From Alphaproteobacteria bacterium (lineage in GTDB: Bacteria; Pseudomonadota; Alphaproteobacteria; UBA9219), in assembly GCA_009779135.1 (NCBI GenBank), contig WREW01000005.1, positions 1 through 64,000 on the forward strand: DNA of 64,000 bases, written 5' to 3'. The notes below the pieces were generated by a model, which saw only the letters and a program-made list of their open reading frames with translations, did not search any database and was not told where the DNA came from. The position numbers and the translations under genes were made by a program. This document shows positions 1 to 8,533 of this stretch, piece after piece; within the stretch, counting starts at the first letter, position 1, and each line of letters opens with the position of its first letter.

Positions 1-738
1 ACTCTGGGGGGATTTACGGGACAATTACTCGCCGTTTGCAATCCGAGTTGTACAGGCATGTATCGCAATGGTGTTGCGGTGGGGATGTCGGCTAATTTTT
101 CGGCGGGGGATACGATTGCGATTGAGCTTACTTCGGCCTCAATCGCTTCAACGCCTACGACGGCTTCCGTCACAGTCGGCACAACCACTTCCGCCACATG
201 GACAGTCACAACAAACCCGAATGCCTGCGTTGGAACGCCGTCTATCGGCACCCTATGTGACGATGGCACGGTCTATGCGGGCTTGTCGTCGGATGGATCT
301 GTCCCGATGTACACAACGCCCTGCGATGCGGGCAGGGTCTGGAACGGAACAGCCTGCACCGGCGTGGCTTTGCAACTTACATGGGATGATGGCATGGGCA
401 ACAGTGTTGCGACAGGATTCACATCTGTATTCACAGGCAAGGCCAATACAGCGGGACTTGCCGCGCTCGGCACCGCGCCATCGCCTGCGCCCTATCGGGC
501 GGCGCTTTATTGCCACAACCTGACCGCACACGGATATAGCGACTGGTATTTGCCTTCCTCGAATGAGTTAATAACACTTCGCGCAATCGGGTCTTATGTG
601 TCTCCCTATAGCGTCACAAGTGGAAGCATGTGGTCGTCCACCGAAACAAGTAGCAGTACGGTGCAAGTATGGACCGGCGTCGGTGGCCAGCCTGAGAACA
701 AGAATAAAACTAACGCTTTCCGCTGCGTCCGGCGATAA
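1..738 (+). CDS. DUF1566 (Lcl C-terminal type) surface protein, 5' end missing
   Basis: The frame is open from the first base, so only the C-terminal part of the gene is visible. The stop lies 2 bases from the scpB stop on the other strand. The visible protein has a Thr/Ser-rich stretch (SVTVGTTTSATWTV), Cys-containing segments (TPCDAG, WNGTAC), and a C-terminal block with GYSDWYLPSSNEL, MWSSTE and a closing RCVRR. That block is the signature I associate with DUF1566. A damaged relative lies at 31541-32719; their N-terminal parts are close and the tip between WYLP and RCVRR differs. A secreted or surface-exposed adhesin-like role is an inference from the paralogue's signal peptide. Ligand and function are unknown. 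Confidence 0.75.
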   Translation, partial: TLGGFTGQLLAVCNPSCTGMYRNGVAVGMSANFSAGDTIAIELTSASIASTPTTASVTVGTTTSATWTVTTNPNACVGTPSIGTLCDDGTVYAGLSSDGSVPMYTTPCDAGRVWNGTACTGVALQLTWDDGMGNSVATGFTSVFTGKANTAGLAALGTAPSPAPYRAALYCHNLTAHGYSDWYLPSSNELITLRAIGSYVSPYSVTSGSMWSSTETSSSTVQVWTGVGGQPENKNKTNAFRCVRR

Positions 739-740
739 CC

Positions 741-1385
741 CTACTCCTCCGCCAGATGCCCGTAATGTTCATCATCTTCCTGCGCGTAAGTTTGGGCGGT
801 GTCGTTATCTTCCTTGGGAAGATTTTCCATCACGGGGCGCGCGTCCAAAAGACCGGCGGCTTTCAGATCTTCAAGACCGGGGAGTTCCTTGAGATTTGTC
901 AGATTAAAGTGACTTAAAAACGCCGGAGTCGTTTTCCACGTCAAAGGCCGCCCGGGTGTTTCGCGCCGCCGTCCCGGGCGAATCCAGTCCATTTCAAGCA
1001 AAATGTCCAGCGTCCCGCGCGAGGTTTCAACGCCGCGCACAGATTCAATCTCGGCCCGCGTGACAGGCTGATGATAGGCGATGATGGCCAGAACTTCCGC
1101 CGCCGCCTTGGGCAGCTTGCGCTTTGGCACGCGCGTTAGTTTCATCAAAGGCGCAAGATCCGGCGCGGTGCAAAAACTCCACACGCCGTCATTTTCGACA
1201 AGGTTAATGCCGCGTTCCTTGTAATCTTCAGAAAGTTTCAAAAGCAACGGCGCAAGATCGGTCTGGGGCGGAAAATGCTCTTGCAAAAGGCGCAAGGAAG
1301 CAGCCTCCGTCTGCGCAAACAACACGGCCTCCAAAAGCTGCAGAGCTTTTTGTTCATCAAGAGTTTCTTGTGTCATGATCCTCAT
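741..1385 (-). CDS. scpB: Segregation and condensation protein ScpB
   Basis: ScpB is the winged-helix subunit of the SMC-ScpA-ScpB complex, which compacts and separates sister chromosomes. The protein is 214 residues, usual for the family. It shows the typical LLEAVLFAQTEA opening, the IIAYHQPVTRAEIESVRGV core of the first winged helix, and the GRPLTWKTTPAFL segment. The first codon overlaps the 3' end of scpA by 29 bases, so translation is probably coupled; an in-frame ATG nine bases further in (1376) is an alternative start. The acidic tail (roughly residues 195-214) is poorly conserved in such proteins. It is the last gene of a five-gene minus-strand run beginning with the ROK kinase. Confidence 0.95.
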   Translation of the reverse strand: MRIMTQETLDEQKALQLLEAVLFAQTEAASLRLLQEHFPPQTDLAPLLLKLSEDYKERGINLVENDGVWSFCTAPDLAPLMKLTRVPKRKLPKAAAEVLAIIAYHQPVTRAEIESVRGVETSRGTLDILLEMDWIRPGRRRETPGRPLTWKTTPAFLSHFNLTNLKELPGLEDLKAAGLLDARPVMENLPKEDNDTAQTYAQEDDEHYGHLAEE

Positions 1386-2148
1386 CCTGTGATGTTCCGG
1401 ACTTCCCGCGCAGATAAATGGTCGAGAATATACGGCTTTGCTTCAACTCCACCTCGCCTTCTTTGACAAGCTCAAGCACAGCCGCAAAAGTCGAAGCAAT
1501 GGCCGAACGCGCCTGCAACCCTTCATGCCCTTTCATATTGGGAAGAAAAGTAAAAAGCGAATCCCACATTTTGATACCGCCCAGCATGCGGCGCAGGCGC
1601 AAAACGCTTTCTTCCATACTGTAAAGGCGTGTCGGCGCGATGTCATAACGCGCCGGCTTGCGCCGCCGCGCAGGCGCGCCCAAAGCAGATAAAAGATCAT
1701 AAAGAGGCAAATAATAGGTCGGCTTTTCTTCAATCTCAATCGGATCAGGATCGCCGCGCAGGAAAAAATCATGACCGCGCTGCGGCAGCTCAAAAATCTT
1801 TTGTGAGGCCTGTTTCATGGCCTCAAGCCGTAAAAGCTGGAACTTTAAAGCCTCGGCCAAAGCCGCCCCGTCAGGCTCTTCCGAAGGCGGGACAGGTAAA
1901 AGAAGGCGCGATTTAAGATAGGCAAGCCACGCCGCCATCACAAGATAATCCGCCGCCACCTCAAGCTTGAGATGGCGCATTTCTTGGATATAGTAAAGAT
2001 ATTGTTCAGCCAAAGCCAGAATAGAGATGGTAGAAAGATCCACCTTCTGCTCACGCGAAAGCGCTAAAAGAAGATCAATAGGGCCGTCAAACCCATCCAG
2101 ATTTAGAACAAGATCCAAAGCAGGCGTTTGCGCATCTTTCATCGTCAC
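1357..2148 (-). CDS. scpA: Segregation and condensation protein ScpA
   Basis: ScpA is the kleisin that bridges the SMC heads and binds ScpB. The 263-residue product has the N-terminal kleisin signature LDGFDGPIDLLLALSREQKVD and the following helix ending in MAAWLAYLKSRLLLP, then a variable linker and a C-terminal winged-helix region with VLELVKEGEV. The frame begins with GTG at 2148; an ATG at 2142 is equally possible, since an AAAAGG precedes both. It overlaps scpB by 29 bases and follows the 116-residue unknown gene after about 9 bases, so it is surely within an operon. Nothing in the sequence suggests truncation. Confidence 0.95.
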   Translation of the reverse strand: MTMKDAQTPALDLVLNLDGFDGPIDLLLALSREQKVDLSTISILALAEQYLYYIQEMRHLKLEVAADYLVMAAWLAYLKSRLLLPVPPSEEPDGAALAEALKFQLLRLEAMKQASQKIFELPQRGHDFFLRGDPDPIEIEEKPTYYLPLYDLLSALGAPARRRKPARYDIAPTRLYSMEESVLRLRRMLGGIKMWDSLFTFLPNMKGHEGLQARSAIASTFAAVLELVKEGEVELKQSRIFSTIYLRGKSGTSQDEDHDTRNS

Positions 2149-2157
2149 AAAAACCTT

Positions 2158-2508
2158 TTAGGATTTTTTCTTTTTAAAAGCTTGCGCAATCTGGTTCATC
2201 ACAGAGACATGATTGTCCGAAGCCTTGGGCGGCGGCGTTGTGGGATGATGCCGTCTTTCGCCCTTTGCCGAAGGAAAAGAAAAGGCCCCCAAAGGCTGCT
2301 GTTCCTCTTCGCCTTCATATTTCTGCGCCTTGACAAAAGCATGCACACGCGCCGTGACTTCCGCTTTTAAATGAGGCTTGGCAAGGCCGATCAGCAAAGC
2401 CTGATCCCGCACAGCCCAAGTCAAAAGAAGTTTCACGGCATCTTTTTGAACGCCCGACACCGCCTCAAGCGCTTCTTTCACCTTGGCCGCTACATAGTCA
2501 TCCGACAT
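2158..2508 (-). CDS. Hypothetical protein, 116 aa, in scpAB operon
   Basis: I do not recognise this family. The first 60 residues are a predicted helical region (AAKVKEALEAVSGVQKDAVKLLL, then LAKPHLKAEVTARVHAFVKAQ), followed by a low-complexity linker rich in Glu, Pro and His, and a Lys-rich C-terminus ending KKKKS. The start is supported by AAGGGGA 5-6 bases upstream of the ATG. It lies 14 bases downstream of the 175-residue unknown gene and 9 bases upstream of scpA. A cytoplasmic, possibly nucleic-acid-associated protein is suggested only by its position and basic tail. No signal peptide or membrane segment is seen. Confidence 0.7.
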   Translation of the reverse strand: MSDDYVAAKVKEALEAVSGVQKDAVKLLLTWAVRDQALLIGLAKPHLKAEVTARVHAFVKAQKYEGEEEQQPLGAFSFPSAKGERRHHPTTPPPKASDNHVSVMNQIAQAFKKKKS

Positions 2509-2522
2509 GATGTCCCCTTTCT

Positions 2523-3047
2523 TTAAGATGGGTTTGGCCCTTGAAGATGTTTAAATTGTTTCTTGAAAGCAGGAAGAGGCGCTTCAAAAACCTTGATGCC
2601 CATGCGCGGACGTAAAAGGGCGGTGCTGAAAACCCTGCCGAACCAGCCTCTTATTTTTCCGCTGCGCAAATGGCTCAAAGGCACAAACACATAGGCCTTG
2701 CCGTGCGAGAAATACACCCGCACGCCCTTCTTGCCGCAAATAACATAGCGCGGTCTGGGGACAATCCTTTTAAACCGAGGCCAGAAAAGAAGGCCCCCTT
2801 TCCTTTTGATCCATGTCAGGCGAAGCCCTTTAAACCAGTTACGGATACGGCGGCGGCGGAGAAAGCGATCCTGCAGCTTTTTGAAAAGCGAGTCGCTCAT
2901 CTTCAGGCGCTCTATATCCTGCGGCTTGTAAACAAGCGCCGCACGATATTGTTTCAAAATAGCGTGGCGCTTTTTCCGATCAAGCTCGACAAACTCGGGC
3001 GTCAGTTCAAAAACCAGTTTCTTGGACGGCATCATGTTAAACATCAT
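2523..3047 (-). CDS. Hypothetical basic protein, about 174 aa
   Basis: This is an unrecognised, very basic protein. The middle third is dense in Arg and Lys (DRFLRRRRIRNWFKGLRL and neighbours), followed by a region that could form beta strands (RYVICGKKGVRVYFSHGKAYVFVPLSHL). The frame opens TTG-ATG-ATG at 3050-3042; I chose the ATG at 3047, which follows a GAGAG. The start overlaps the 3' end of the ROK kinase by 11 bases, pointing to translational coupling. No membrane segment or signal peptide is evident. A nucleic-acid-binding role would fit the charge but is not demonstrated. Confidence 0.7.
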   Translation of the reverse strand: MMFNMMPSKKLVFELTPEFVELDRKKRHAILKQYRAALVYKPQDIERLKMSDSLFKKLQDRFLRRRRIRNWFKGLRLTWIKRKGGLLFWPRFKRIVPRPRYVICGKKGVRVYFSHGKAYVFVPLSHLRSGKIRGWFGRVFSTALLRPRMGIKVFEAPLPAFKKQFKHLQGPNPS

Positions 3048-3966
3048 CAATTTTCTCTCTTTCCATCATCTCGGGCAAAAGCGATGCGCCGAATGCCGAG
3101 GCCAGTGTATCAAACCGCGCCGGAACAAATGGCGTGCGAATCTCTTCGGCACAAATATAGCGCAAAAGACGCCTCGGTACCTCCTCAAAAAGGCCCGGGA
3201 TATTCATAAGTCCGCCGGATACAACCACAACAGAAGGATCAAGGCTGTGAAAGACACCCACCATAGCCTTGGCCACAAGCTCCAGATAGCGGTCAATAAC
3301 CTCAGCCGCCTTTTTATCGCCGGCAAGACAATGCTGAACGATCATCTCAGGCTCCGGCGCTTCATCGCCGGTTATGAAGCTGTAGAGTCTCTTGAATCCA
3401 CCACCAGAGATTGCATCCTCCACGCAACCTAGCTGGCCGCAGGAACATAAGCTGGGCGGGCCGTCCTGCGGTTCACGAAACGCCAAAGGAAGATGCCCGA
3501 CCTCGCCCGCAAGGCCGTTGGCGCCTTCCCAGATCCGGCCATGCAACACAAAACCCGAACCAATGCCGGTGCTGAGGCAAAGCCCAAGCACGCTTTCATA
3601 CCCCTTGCCCGCGCCGGCCAAAGCCTCGGCCAGAGCCGCGCAGTTGGCATCATTGCCGATCGCAAGAGGACGCTTTAAAAGCCGCTCCAGATCATGGCCA
3701 AACGGCTTTTCCTTCAAAAAAGAAAGATTCCCGCTGGCGACCGTCCCAAGCTTGCGATCAATAACCCCGGGCAGACAAAGCCCTGCCTGCGCGACATCAC
3801 CAGCCTCCCTGACAACAGAAGCAAACAAGGAAAAGCACTGCTCAAGCAGCGCCTCATAAGTCTTTGGTGTCGGCGCGCGGCAAGAAGCCCTGACATCCCC
3901 GTCAGCGCTAAAGGCCGCCACGGCAATCTTTGTGCCGCCAATATCAATCCCGATCTGGATCGCCAT
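3037..3966 (-). CDS. ROK-family sugar kinase
   Basis: ROK kinases phosphorylate hexoses or N-acetylhexosamines with ATP. The 309-residue protein has the phosphate-binding GIDIGGTK at residues 5-12, the GNDANCAALAE loop with the expected catalytic Asp, the STGIGSG nucleotide motif, and the zinc-binding pattern GEVGHLPL followed by CSCGQLGCVE. That zinc motif is typical of N-acetylglucosamine, N-acetylmannosamine and glucose/fructose ROK kinases; substrate cannot be decided from sequence. The protein lacks an N-terminal HTH, so it is an enzyme and not a ROK repressor. It is the first gene of the minus-strand run leading to scpAB and faces the unknown gene at 4123 across a 156-base divergent spacer. 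Confidence 0.9.
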   Translation of the reverse strand: MAIQIGIDIGGTKIAVAAFSADGDVRASCRAPTPKTYEALLEQCFSLFASVVREAGDVAQAGLCLPGVIDRKLGTVASGNLSFLKEKPFGHDLERLLKRPLAIGNDANCAALAEALAGAGKGYESVLGLCLSTGIGSGFVLHGRIWEGANGLAGEVGHLPLAFREPQDGPPSLCSCGQLGCVEDAISGGGFKRLYSFITGDEAPEPEMIVQHCLAGDKKAAEVIDRYLELVAKAMVGVFHSLDPSVVVVSGGLMNIPGLFEEVPRRLLRYICAEEIRTPFVPARFDTLASAFGASLLPEMMEREKIDDV

Positions 3967-4122
3967 GTTCTATCCTTTATGAGTCGGGAAAAGCTTAACG
4001 CAGCCTTATGCCCTTGCAAAGCGCCGATCACGAAAGTATTAACAAGCATTTATTTTCTTGACTTTAACCAACCCAAAAAGCCTTAAATGGGGCGCAATGC
4101 CCCTTTTAAAAGGAGAACAATT

Positions 4123-5190
4123 ATGACAGACCAGCTTCATATCAGCACTGTCCCTCTTGATCCCGCAGAAACATGGATGATCCGCCGCGTGATCGCATCC
4201 AATAATATTGATGATATTCCCCAACTGTTTACGCCCTATACTTGCGCGCTTATGTTGAAAACGATCGAGCCGCCGCGTATGCCCAACACAATGGATATTC
4301 AAGGTTCCCTTGTCAGGGAAAAAACCGGTATCAAGCTTAATCTGACCATCCCGCGCTATGAGCCGCTTCAGGACATTTCAAAACGCATAACGGCGGAGGT
4401 CAAGGATCAAAATATCACCTCATGCCGCAGCAAATATGCCGCTCCGGATTCAAGGCTTACCCCGCCATCCAAGGCGACCGGCTATATTATGACAACAGAT
4501 GGCCGGACGGATTTTTTCAGCATTCCCGCCGGTAAAAAGCAGGATCATGAGATCAACGCCTCGATCCCCTGCGGCAAAAACGCCGCTTTTGTCCATATCA
4601 CAAGCCTGAATGATAGGCCTTTTCATGGCTATGCCGTTTTGGACGACAATTTCAGAACGCCCTTCCTTGCCGCAGACACGATAAAAATATGCGAAGCGGG
4701 CTTTAAGGATGTAAGCATGGATGTCCGGCGGATCAACACGATCGTGGACTTACGTCTTACACAGCGGCATATATCCGCGCGTGGCGACAAAGGCAGCATA
4801 AAAGAATCTCTTCACTGCACGGTTTTTGTACCCATAAAGAAAGCGAAAAACCGCTATGCTGAATCCTATAATGTGTTCAGCATCAACCCCGACGTTACAT
4901 CAAAGACAGTAAGGGGCATGCGGGTTTATGAGCCTACAATCTGCATGCCGCTCCATGCCTCTTACCTCTATATTTCCCATATCGCCCAAAAGAAGGATCA
5001 TAAAAAATCTCATATTCTTCCCGTAGGCCTGCTGGTTCCTCTTATCACCGGCGTAAAATATCCGCGCTATGCGATCCGCTCTCAGGAACTTCCGCTCTTG
5101 TCTGAACAACAGAAATGCGCTAGAGCCTCAAGCCATGCACGTTCCCCCTTATATGGATCACCTGAACCCAGCCCAGCGCCAGGCGGTTGA
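4123..5190 (+). CDS. Hypothetical protein, 355 aa, overlapping uvrD
   Basis: I do not recognise the family. The chosen ATG follows AGGAG at about 7 bases; the longer frame from 4087 has no ribosome site. The protein looks soluble, with mixed strands and helices (for example GYIMTTDGRTDFFSIPAG and VFVPIKKAKNRYAESYNVFS) and no signal peptide. The last 20 or so residues (SSHARSPLYGSPEPSPAPGG) look unlike the rest, and are encoded where the helicase gene starts in another frame. The original stop may therefore have been lost, with the frame reading on into uvrD. The promoter would lie in the spacer shared with the ROK kinase. Confidence 0.7.
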   Translation: MTDQLHISTVPLDPAETWMIRRVIASNNIDDIPQLFTPYTCALMLKTIEPPRMPNTMDIQGSLVREKTGIKLNLTIPRYEPLQDISKRITAEVKDQNITSCRSKYAAPDSRLTPPSKATGYIMTTDGRTDFFSIPAGKKQDHEINASIPCGKNAAFVHITSLNDRPFHGYAVLDDNFRTPFLAADTIKICEAGFKDVSMDVRRINTIVDLRLTQRHISARGDKGSIKESLHCTVFVPIKKAKNRYAESYNVFSINPDVTSKTVRGMRVYEPTICMPLHASYLYISHIAQKKDHKKSHILPVGLLVPLITGVKYPRYAIRSQELPLLSEQQKCARASSHARSPLYGSPEPSPAPGG

Positions 5191-7174
5191 GGCTTTATCC
5201 GGCCCCGTTCTGGTTCTGGCCGGCGCGGGTACGGGCAAAACGCGCGTTTTAACCACGCGGCTTGCGCATCTTCTGGCCACAGGCAAAGCCATGCCGGGCC
5301 AGATCATGGCCGTGACCTTCACTAACAAAGCCGCCACTGAAATCCGCGAACGTGTCGCCGCTCTTTTAGGCCGCTCGGTGGAGGGCTGGTATTTGGGCAC
5401 TTTCCATGCTTTGGCCGCGCGGCTTTTGCGCCCTGTGGCCGAGCGCGTGGGGCTTAAACCATCTTTCACCATTTTAGGCACGGACGATCAGCTGCGCCTG
5501 ATTAAGCAGCTTTTGCAAGCTGAAAACATCGACGACAAAAAAAACCCGCCGCGCATGATTTTAGCCTTTATCGAGCGCTGGAAAGATCGCGGCCTGACCC
5601 CTTCCGATGTGCAGCATGAAAAAAGCGACATCGCGCACGGCAAACTGCCAAAGCTTTATGCGCTTTATCAGGAACGTCTTGCCTCCCTCAACGCCTGCGA
5701 CTTTGGCGATCTGCTTTTGCATCATTTGACTTTGATGCGGCAGGATTCTGATATTCTGGCCGCGATCCACAACCGCTTTCATTATCTTCTGGTCGATGAA
5801 TATCAGGACACCAACATTGCGCAATATCTGTGGCTGCGCCTGATCGCGCAGAAAAATCGCAATATCTGCGTTGTCGGCGATGAAGACCAATCCATCTATG
5901 GCTGGCGCGGCGCTGAAATCGGCAATATTCTGCGCTTTGAAGAAGACTTCCCGGGCGCGCAAGTGATACGCCTTGAAGAAAACTACCGCTCAACAGGCCA
6001 TATACTGGGCGCCGCCGGACAATTAATCGCCCACAACAGCATGCGCCTTGGCAAAAACCTCTGGACGGCAGCCGAGCCGGGCGAAAAAATCCATATCCGC
6101 ACGCTCTGGGACGGCGAAAAAGAAGCGCAATGGGTCGGCGATGAAATTGAATCTCTGGAGCGCCGCCATATTCCGCTTTCCTCCATCGCCATTATGGTGC
6201 GCGCCGGTTTTCAAACGCGCCTGTTTGAGGAAATCTTTATCATGCGCGGCATTCCCTACCGCGTCCTTGTCGGCGCGCGTTTTTATGAACGGCAGGAAAT
6301 CCGCGATGCTCTGGCCTATTTGCGGCTTGTGCGCTCAAGCGATGATGATTTGGCTTTTGAGCGCATTATCAACCTTCCCAAACGCGGTATCGGGCCGGCA
6401 GCGCTTGCGCAAATCCACCGCTTCGCCAAAGAAAATACGATGTCTTTAAGTGAAGCTTCCCTGCGTCTGGCCCAGAGCGATGCGCTTAAACCTAAATTGC
6501 GCGCCACGCTACAAAATCTGATTGAGCATTTCACAAGATGGCGCGGGCTTCTTGAAGCCCTGCCCCATACGGAAGTTGCACAAATTATTCTTGAGGAGTC
6601 CGGCTATACCGGCATGTGGCAGGCCGACAAATCTCCCGACTCGCCCGCGCGGCTTGATAATCTCAAAGAGCTTATCACGGCCATGGCCGGTTTTGACACG
6701 CTTGAAGCCTTTCTTGAGCATGTCAGTCTTGTGATGGAAGTCACGGAAAACAACCGCGACAATCAGGTCAGCATCATGACGCTGCACGGCGCCAAAGGTC
6801 TTGAGTTCCCTTATGTCTTTTTGCCTGGCTGGGAAGAAGAAATCTTCCCTTCACCCCTGAGCTTGACGGAAAACGGCCTAAAAGGCCTTGAAGAAGAGCG
6901 CCGCCTTGCCTATGTCGGCCTCACCCGCGCAAGAGAGCGCGCTTTTGTCAGCCATGTCGCAAGCCGTTTTATACATGGCCGTGGAATAAACCCTCTGCCC
7001 TCACGCTTTATCGGCGAGATTCCCGAAGAACATAGCGAACGCTTTTCTTCCTTCACCCAAAGCGAGCCTGTTGAGCGCAGCCCGACCCTGTGGCACCAAC
7101 TCAAAGCAACCCAAAGCCGCACAAAAACCGCCCAGATCGAAGGCCGCGCAAGAGAGATCAAAGAAGAAACTTAA
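5135..7174 (+). CDS. uvrD: UvrD/PcrA-type superfamily 1 DNA helicase
   Basis: This is an ATP-dependent 3'-5' helicase of the UvrD/PcrA/Rep group, acting in nucleotide excision and mismatch repair and in removing proteins from DNA. Visible motifs in order: LNPAQRQAVEA (Q motif), AGAGTGKTRVLTTRL (Walker A), TFTNKAATEIRER (Ia), VDEYQDTN (Walker B), GDEDQSIYGWRGA (III), RLEENYRST (IV), VSIMTLHGAKGLEFPYVF (V) and EEERRLAYVGLTRARE (VI). It has about 679 residues, near the usual size. I chose the ATG at 5135 because MHVPPYMDHLNP aligns with the usual N-terminus; the next ATG is at 5153. It overlaps the upstream gene. PcrA-like naming is equally acceptable. Confidence 0.93.
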   Translation: MHVPPYMDHLNPAQRQAVEALSGPVLVLAGAGTGKTRVLTTRLAHLLATGKAMPGQIMAVTFTNKAATEIRERVAALLGRSVEGWYLGTFHALAARLLRPVAERVGLKPSFTILGTDDQLRLIKQLLQAENIDDKKNPPRMILAFIERWKDRGLTPSDVQHEKSDIAHGKLPKLYALYQERLASLNACDFGDLLLHHLTLMRQDSDILAAIHNRFHYLLVDEYQDTNIAQYLWLRLIAQKNRNICVVGDEDQSIYGWRGAEIGNILRFEEDFPGAQVIRLEENYRSTGHILGAAGQLIAHNSMRLGKNLWTAAEPGEKIHIRTLWDGEKEAQWVGDEIESLERRHIPLSSIAIMVRAGFQTRLFEEIFIMRGIPYRVLVGARFYERQEIRDALAYLRLVRSSDDDLAFERIINLPKRGIGPAALAQIHRFAKENTMSLSEASLRLAQSDALKPKLRATLQNLIEHFTRWRGLLEALPHTEVAQIILEESGYTGMWQADKSPDSPARLDNLKELITAMAGFDTLEAFLEHVSLVMEVTENNRDNQVSIMTLHGAKGLEFPYVFLPGWEEEIFPSPLSLTENGLKGLEEERRLAYVGLTRARERAFVSHVASRFIHGRGINPLPSRFIGEIPEEHSERFSSFTQSEPVERSPTLWHQLKATQSRTKTAQIEGRAREIKEET

Positions 7175-7181
7175 AAAAACC

Positions 7182-7283
7182 TGTCATTGCGAGGAAAGCC
7201 GGCGCAGGCGGCTTGACGCGGCAATCTCGGCAACGTCGCAGAGATTGCCGCGTCAGGCCTAAAGGCCTTCCTCGCGGGTGACA
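7182..7283. repeat. Palindromic repeat, family A copy 1
   Basis: A long imperfect inverted repeat lies between uvrD and ispA. It begins TGTCATTGCGAGGAAAGCC and ends with the mirror-image CTTCCTCGCGGGTGACA, with inner arms GACGCGGCAATCTC and GAGATTGCCGCGTC around a short loop. The end near 7275 has GGG in place of the CAA seen in other copies, so this copy has diverged. Related copies lie at 28460, 31365, 63022, 63073 and 63481. It starts 7 bases after the helicase stop, and transcripts from either side could fold into a long hairpin. Confidence 0.85.
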
Positions 7284-7292
7284 TGAGTTATC

Positions 7293-8192
7293 TTACGACT
7301 TCCGATCCACCACAAAAACCGCAATATCTTCAAGCTGACCCGCGCGGCCTTCGAAAATGCTCAGATGCGCGATGGCTTGCTCTGAAAGAAGTCTGGCTTG
7401 CTGCAAGGCACGGTCATGGCCTAGAATGCTGACAAAGGTCGCCTTGCCCGCCTGTTCATCCTGCCCCACGGACTTGCCTGTTTCCTCGGGCGAGCCTTGA
7501 AGATCCAGAAGATCATCAATGATCTGAAAAGCAAGCCCCAGATCATGCGCGTAAGCGCGCAGCGCGCTCAGATGCGGCGCGGGAGCTTTGCCCAAAATCC
7601 CGCCCATTTCTGTGGCGCATGCAATCAGCTCCCCCGTTTTCATGCGTTGCAGGCGCGTGATCGCGCCGATGTCAAAGCGCGTGGTCTCGGCGATAAGATC
7701 AAGCATCTGCCCGCCGACCATGCCGCGCGCGCCGGCCGCATGCGCAAGTAAAGCCACCATGGCAATCCGCACTTTGGGATCTTCATGCGTGCGGGCGTCA
7801 GCCAAAATTTCAAACGCCATAGTCAAAAGAGCGTCGCCCGCCAAAATGGCCGTAGCTTCGTTAAACTTCAAATGCGTTGTAGGCTGCCCGCGCCGCAAAT
7901 CAGCATTGTCCATGGCAGGGAGATCGTCATGAACAAGCGAATAGCAATGCAAAAACTCAATCGCGGCGGCGGCGCGAAAAGCGCTTTCATCGCTGACGCC
8001 GTAAAGCCGCGCGGTGCTGACGGTCAAAAAAGGCCGCAAACGCTTGCCACCGGCCAGAACACTGTAGCGCATGGCATCAAAAAGCCGCTGTTCGGCAAAA
8101 TCCGATTTTGGCAAAAGGCGGGCCATGACTTCCGTTACCGAAGCGGCAACCTGCGCCATAGCGGTTGAAAGTGAAGGACTTACTGAAGGCAT
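7293..8192 (-). CDS. ispA: Geranyl/farnesyl diphosphate synthase
   Basis: This polyprenyl synthase condenses IPP with DMAPP or GPP to make farnesyl diphosphate for quinones, undecaprenyl carriers and other isoprenoids. The 299-residue product has GGKRLRP near residue 49, the first Asp-rich motif DDLPAMD, the GQPTTHLKF loop, GGQMLDL, KTGEL and the second Asp-rich motif DDLLD followed by GKSVGQDEQAGKATF. The start has AGGAG 9 bases upstream. It lies 15 bases downstream of xseB, the usual arrangement; dxs, which often follows, is absent here. Chain length (C15 versus C20) cannot be settled by eye, but the short-chain pattern favours farnesyl diphosphate. Confidence 0.93.
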   Translation of the reverse strand: MPSVSPSLSTAMAQVAASVTEVMARLLPKSDFAEQRLFDAMRYSVLAGGKRLRPFLTVSTARLYGVSDESAFRAAAAIEFLHCYSLVHDDLPAMDNADLRRGQPTTHLKFNEATAILAGDALLTMAFEILADARTHEDPKVRIAMVALLAHAAGARGMVGGQMLDLIAETTRFDIGAITRLQRMKTGELIACATEMGGILGKAPAPHLSALRAYAHDLGLAFQIIDDLLDLQGSPEETGKSVGQDEQAGKATFVSILGHDRALQQARLLSEQAIAHLSIFEGRAGQLEDIAVFVVDRKS

Positions 8193-8207
8193 GGGTATTA
8201 TCTCCTG

Positions 8208-8450
8208 CTATGAAAAAGGTTCCGCCTTAACGGTGCCGTCTTCTGCAGCCGTAATTTTTTCAATACACGCCTGCGCCCCGCGCAGCAATGACTCACAATG
8301 TTGCTTCAAAAGAGCGCCTCTTTCATAAGCCGTAATGGCGTCTTCAAGCTTGCTTTGCCCGCTTTCAAGCTGGCGCACCAGCGCCTCAAGCGCCGCCATG
8401 GCGTCTTCAAAGCTCATTCCCGTCATGTCGTTTTTTGGCGTTTTTGTCAT
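8208..8450 (-). CDS. xseB: Exodeoxyribonuclease VII small subunit
   Basis: XseB is the small helical subunit that coats the XseA nuclease; the complex degrades single-stranded DNA from both ends. The 80-residue protein carries the diagnostic FEDAMAALEALVRQLESGQSKLEDAI segment followed by YERGALLKQHCESLL, as in the whole family, plus a short variable tail. It sits 15 bases upstream of ispA on the same strand and probably shares its transcript. The partner xseA is not in this window. Confidence 0.93.
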   Translation of the reverse strand: MTKTPKNDMTGMSFEDAMAALEALVRQLESGQSKLEDAITAYERGALLKQHCESLLRGAQACIEKITAAEDGTVKAEPFS

Positions 8451-8533
8451 CAGAAACGGACTTTAAGGACACTCGGCCCAAAGCACAAGGAAAAGATTGA
8501 AGTCCTTTCTTTTCAGTTTTATCCTTGAAACCC

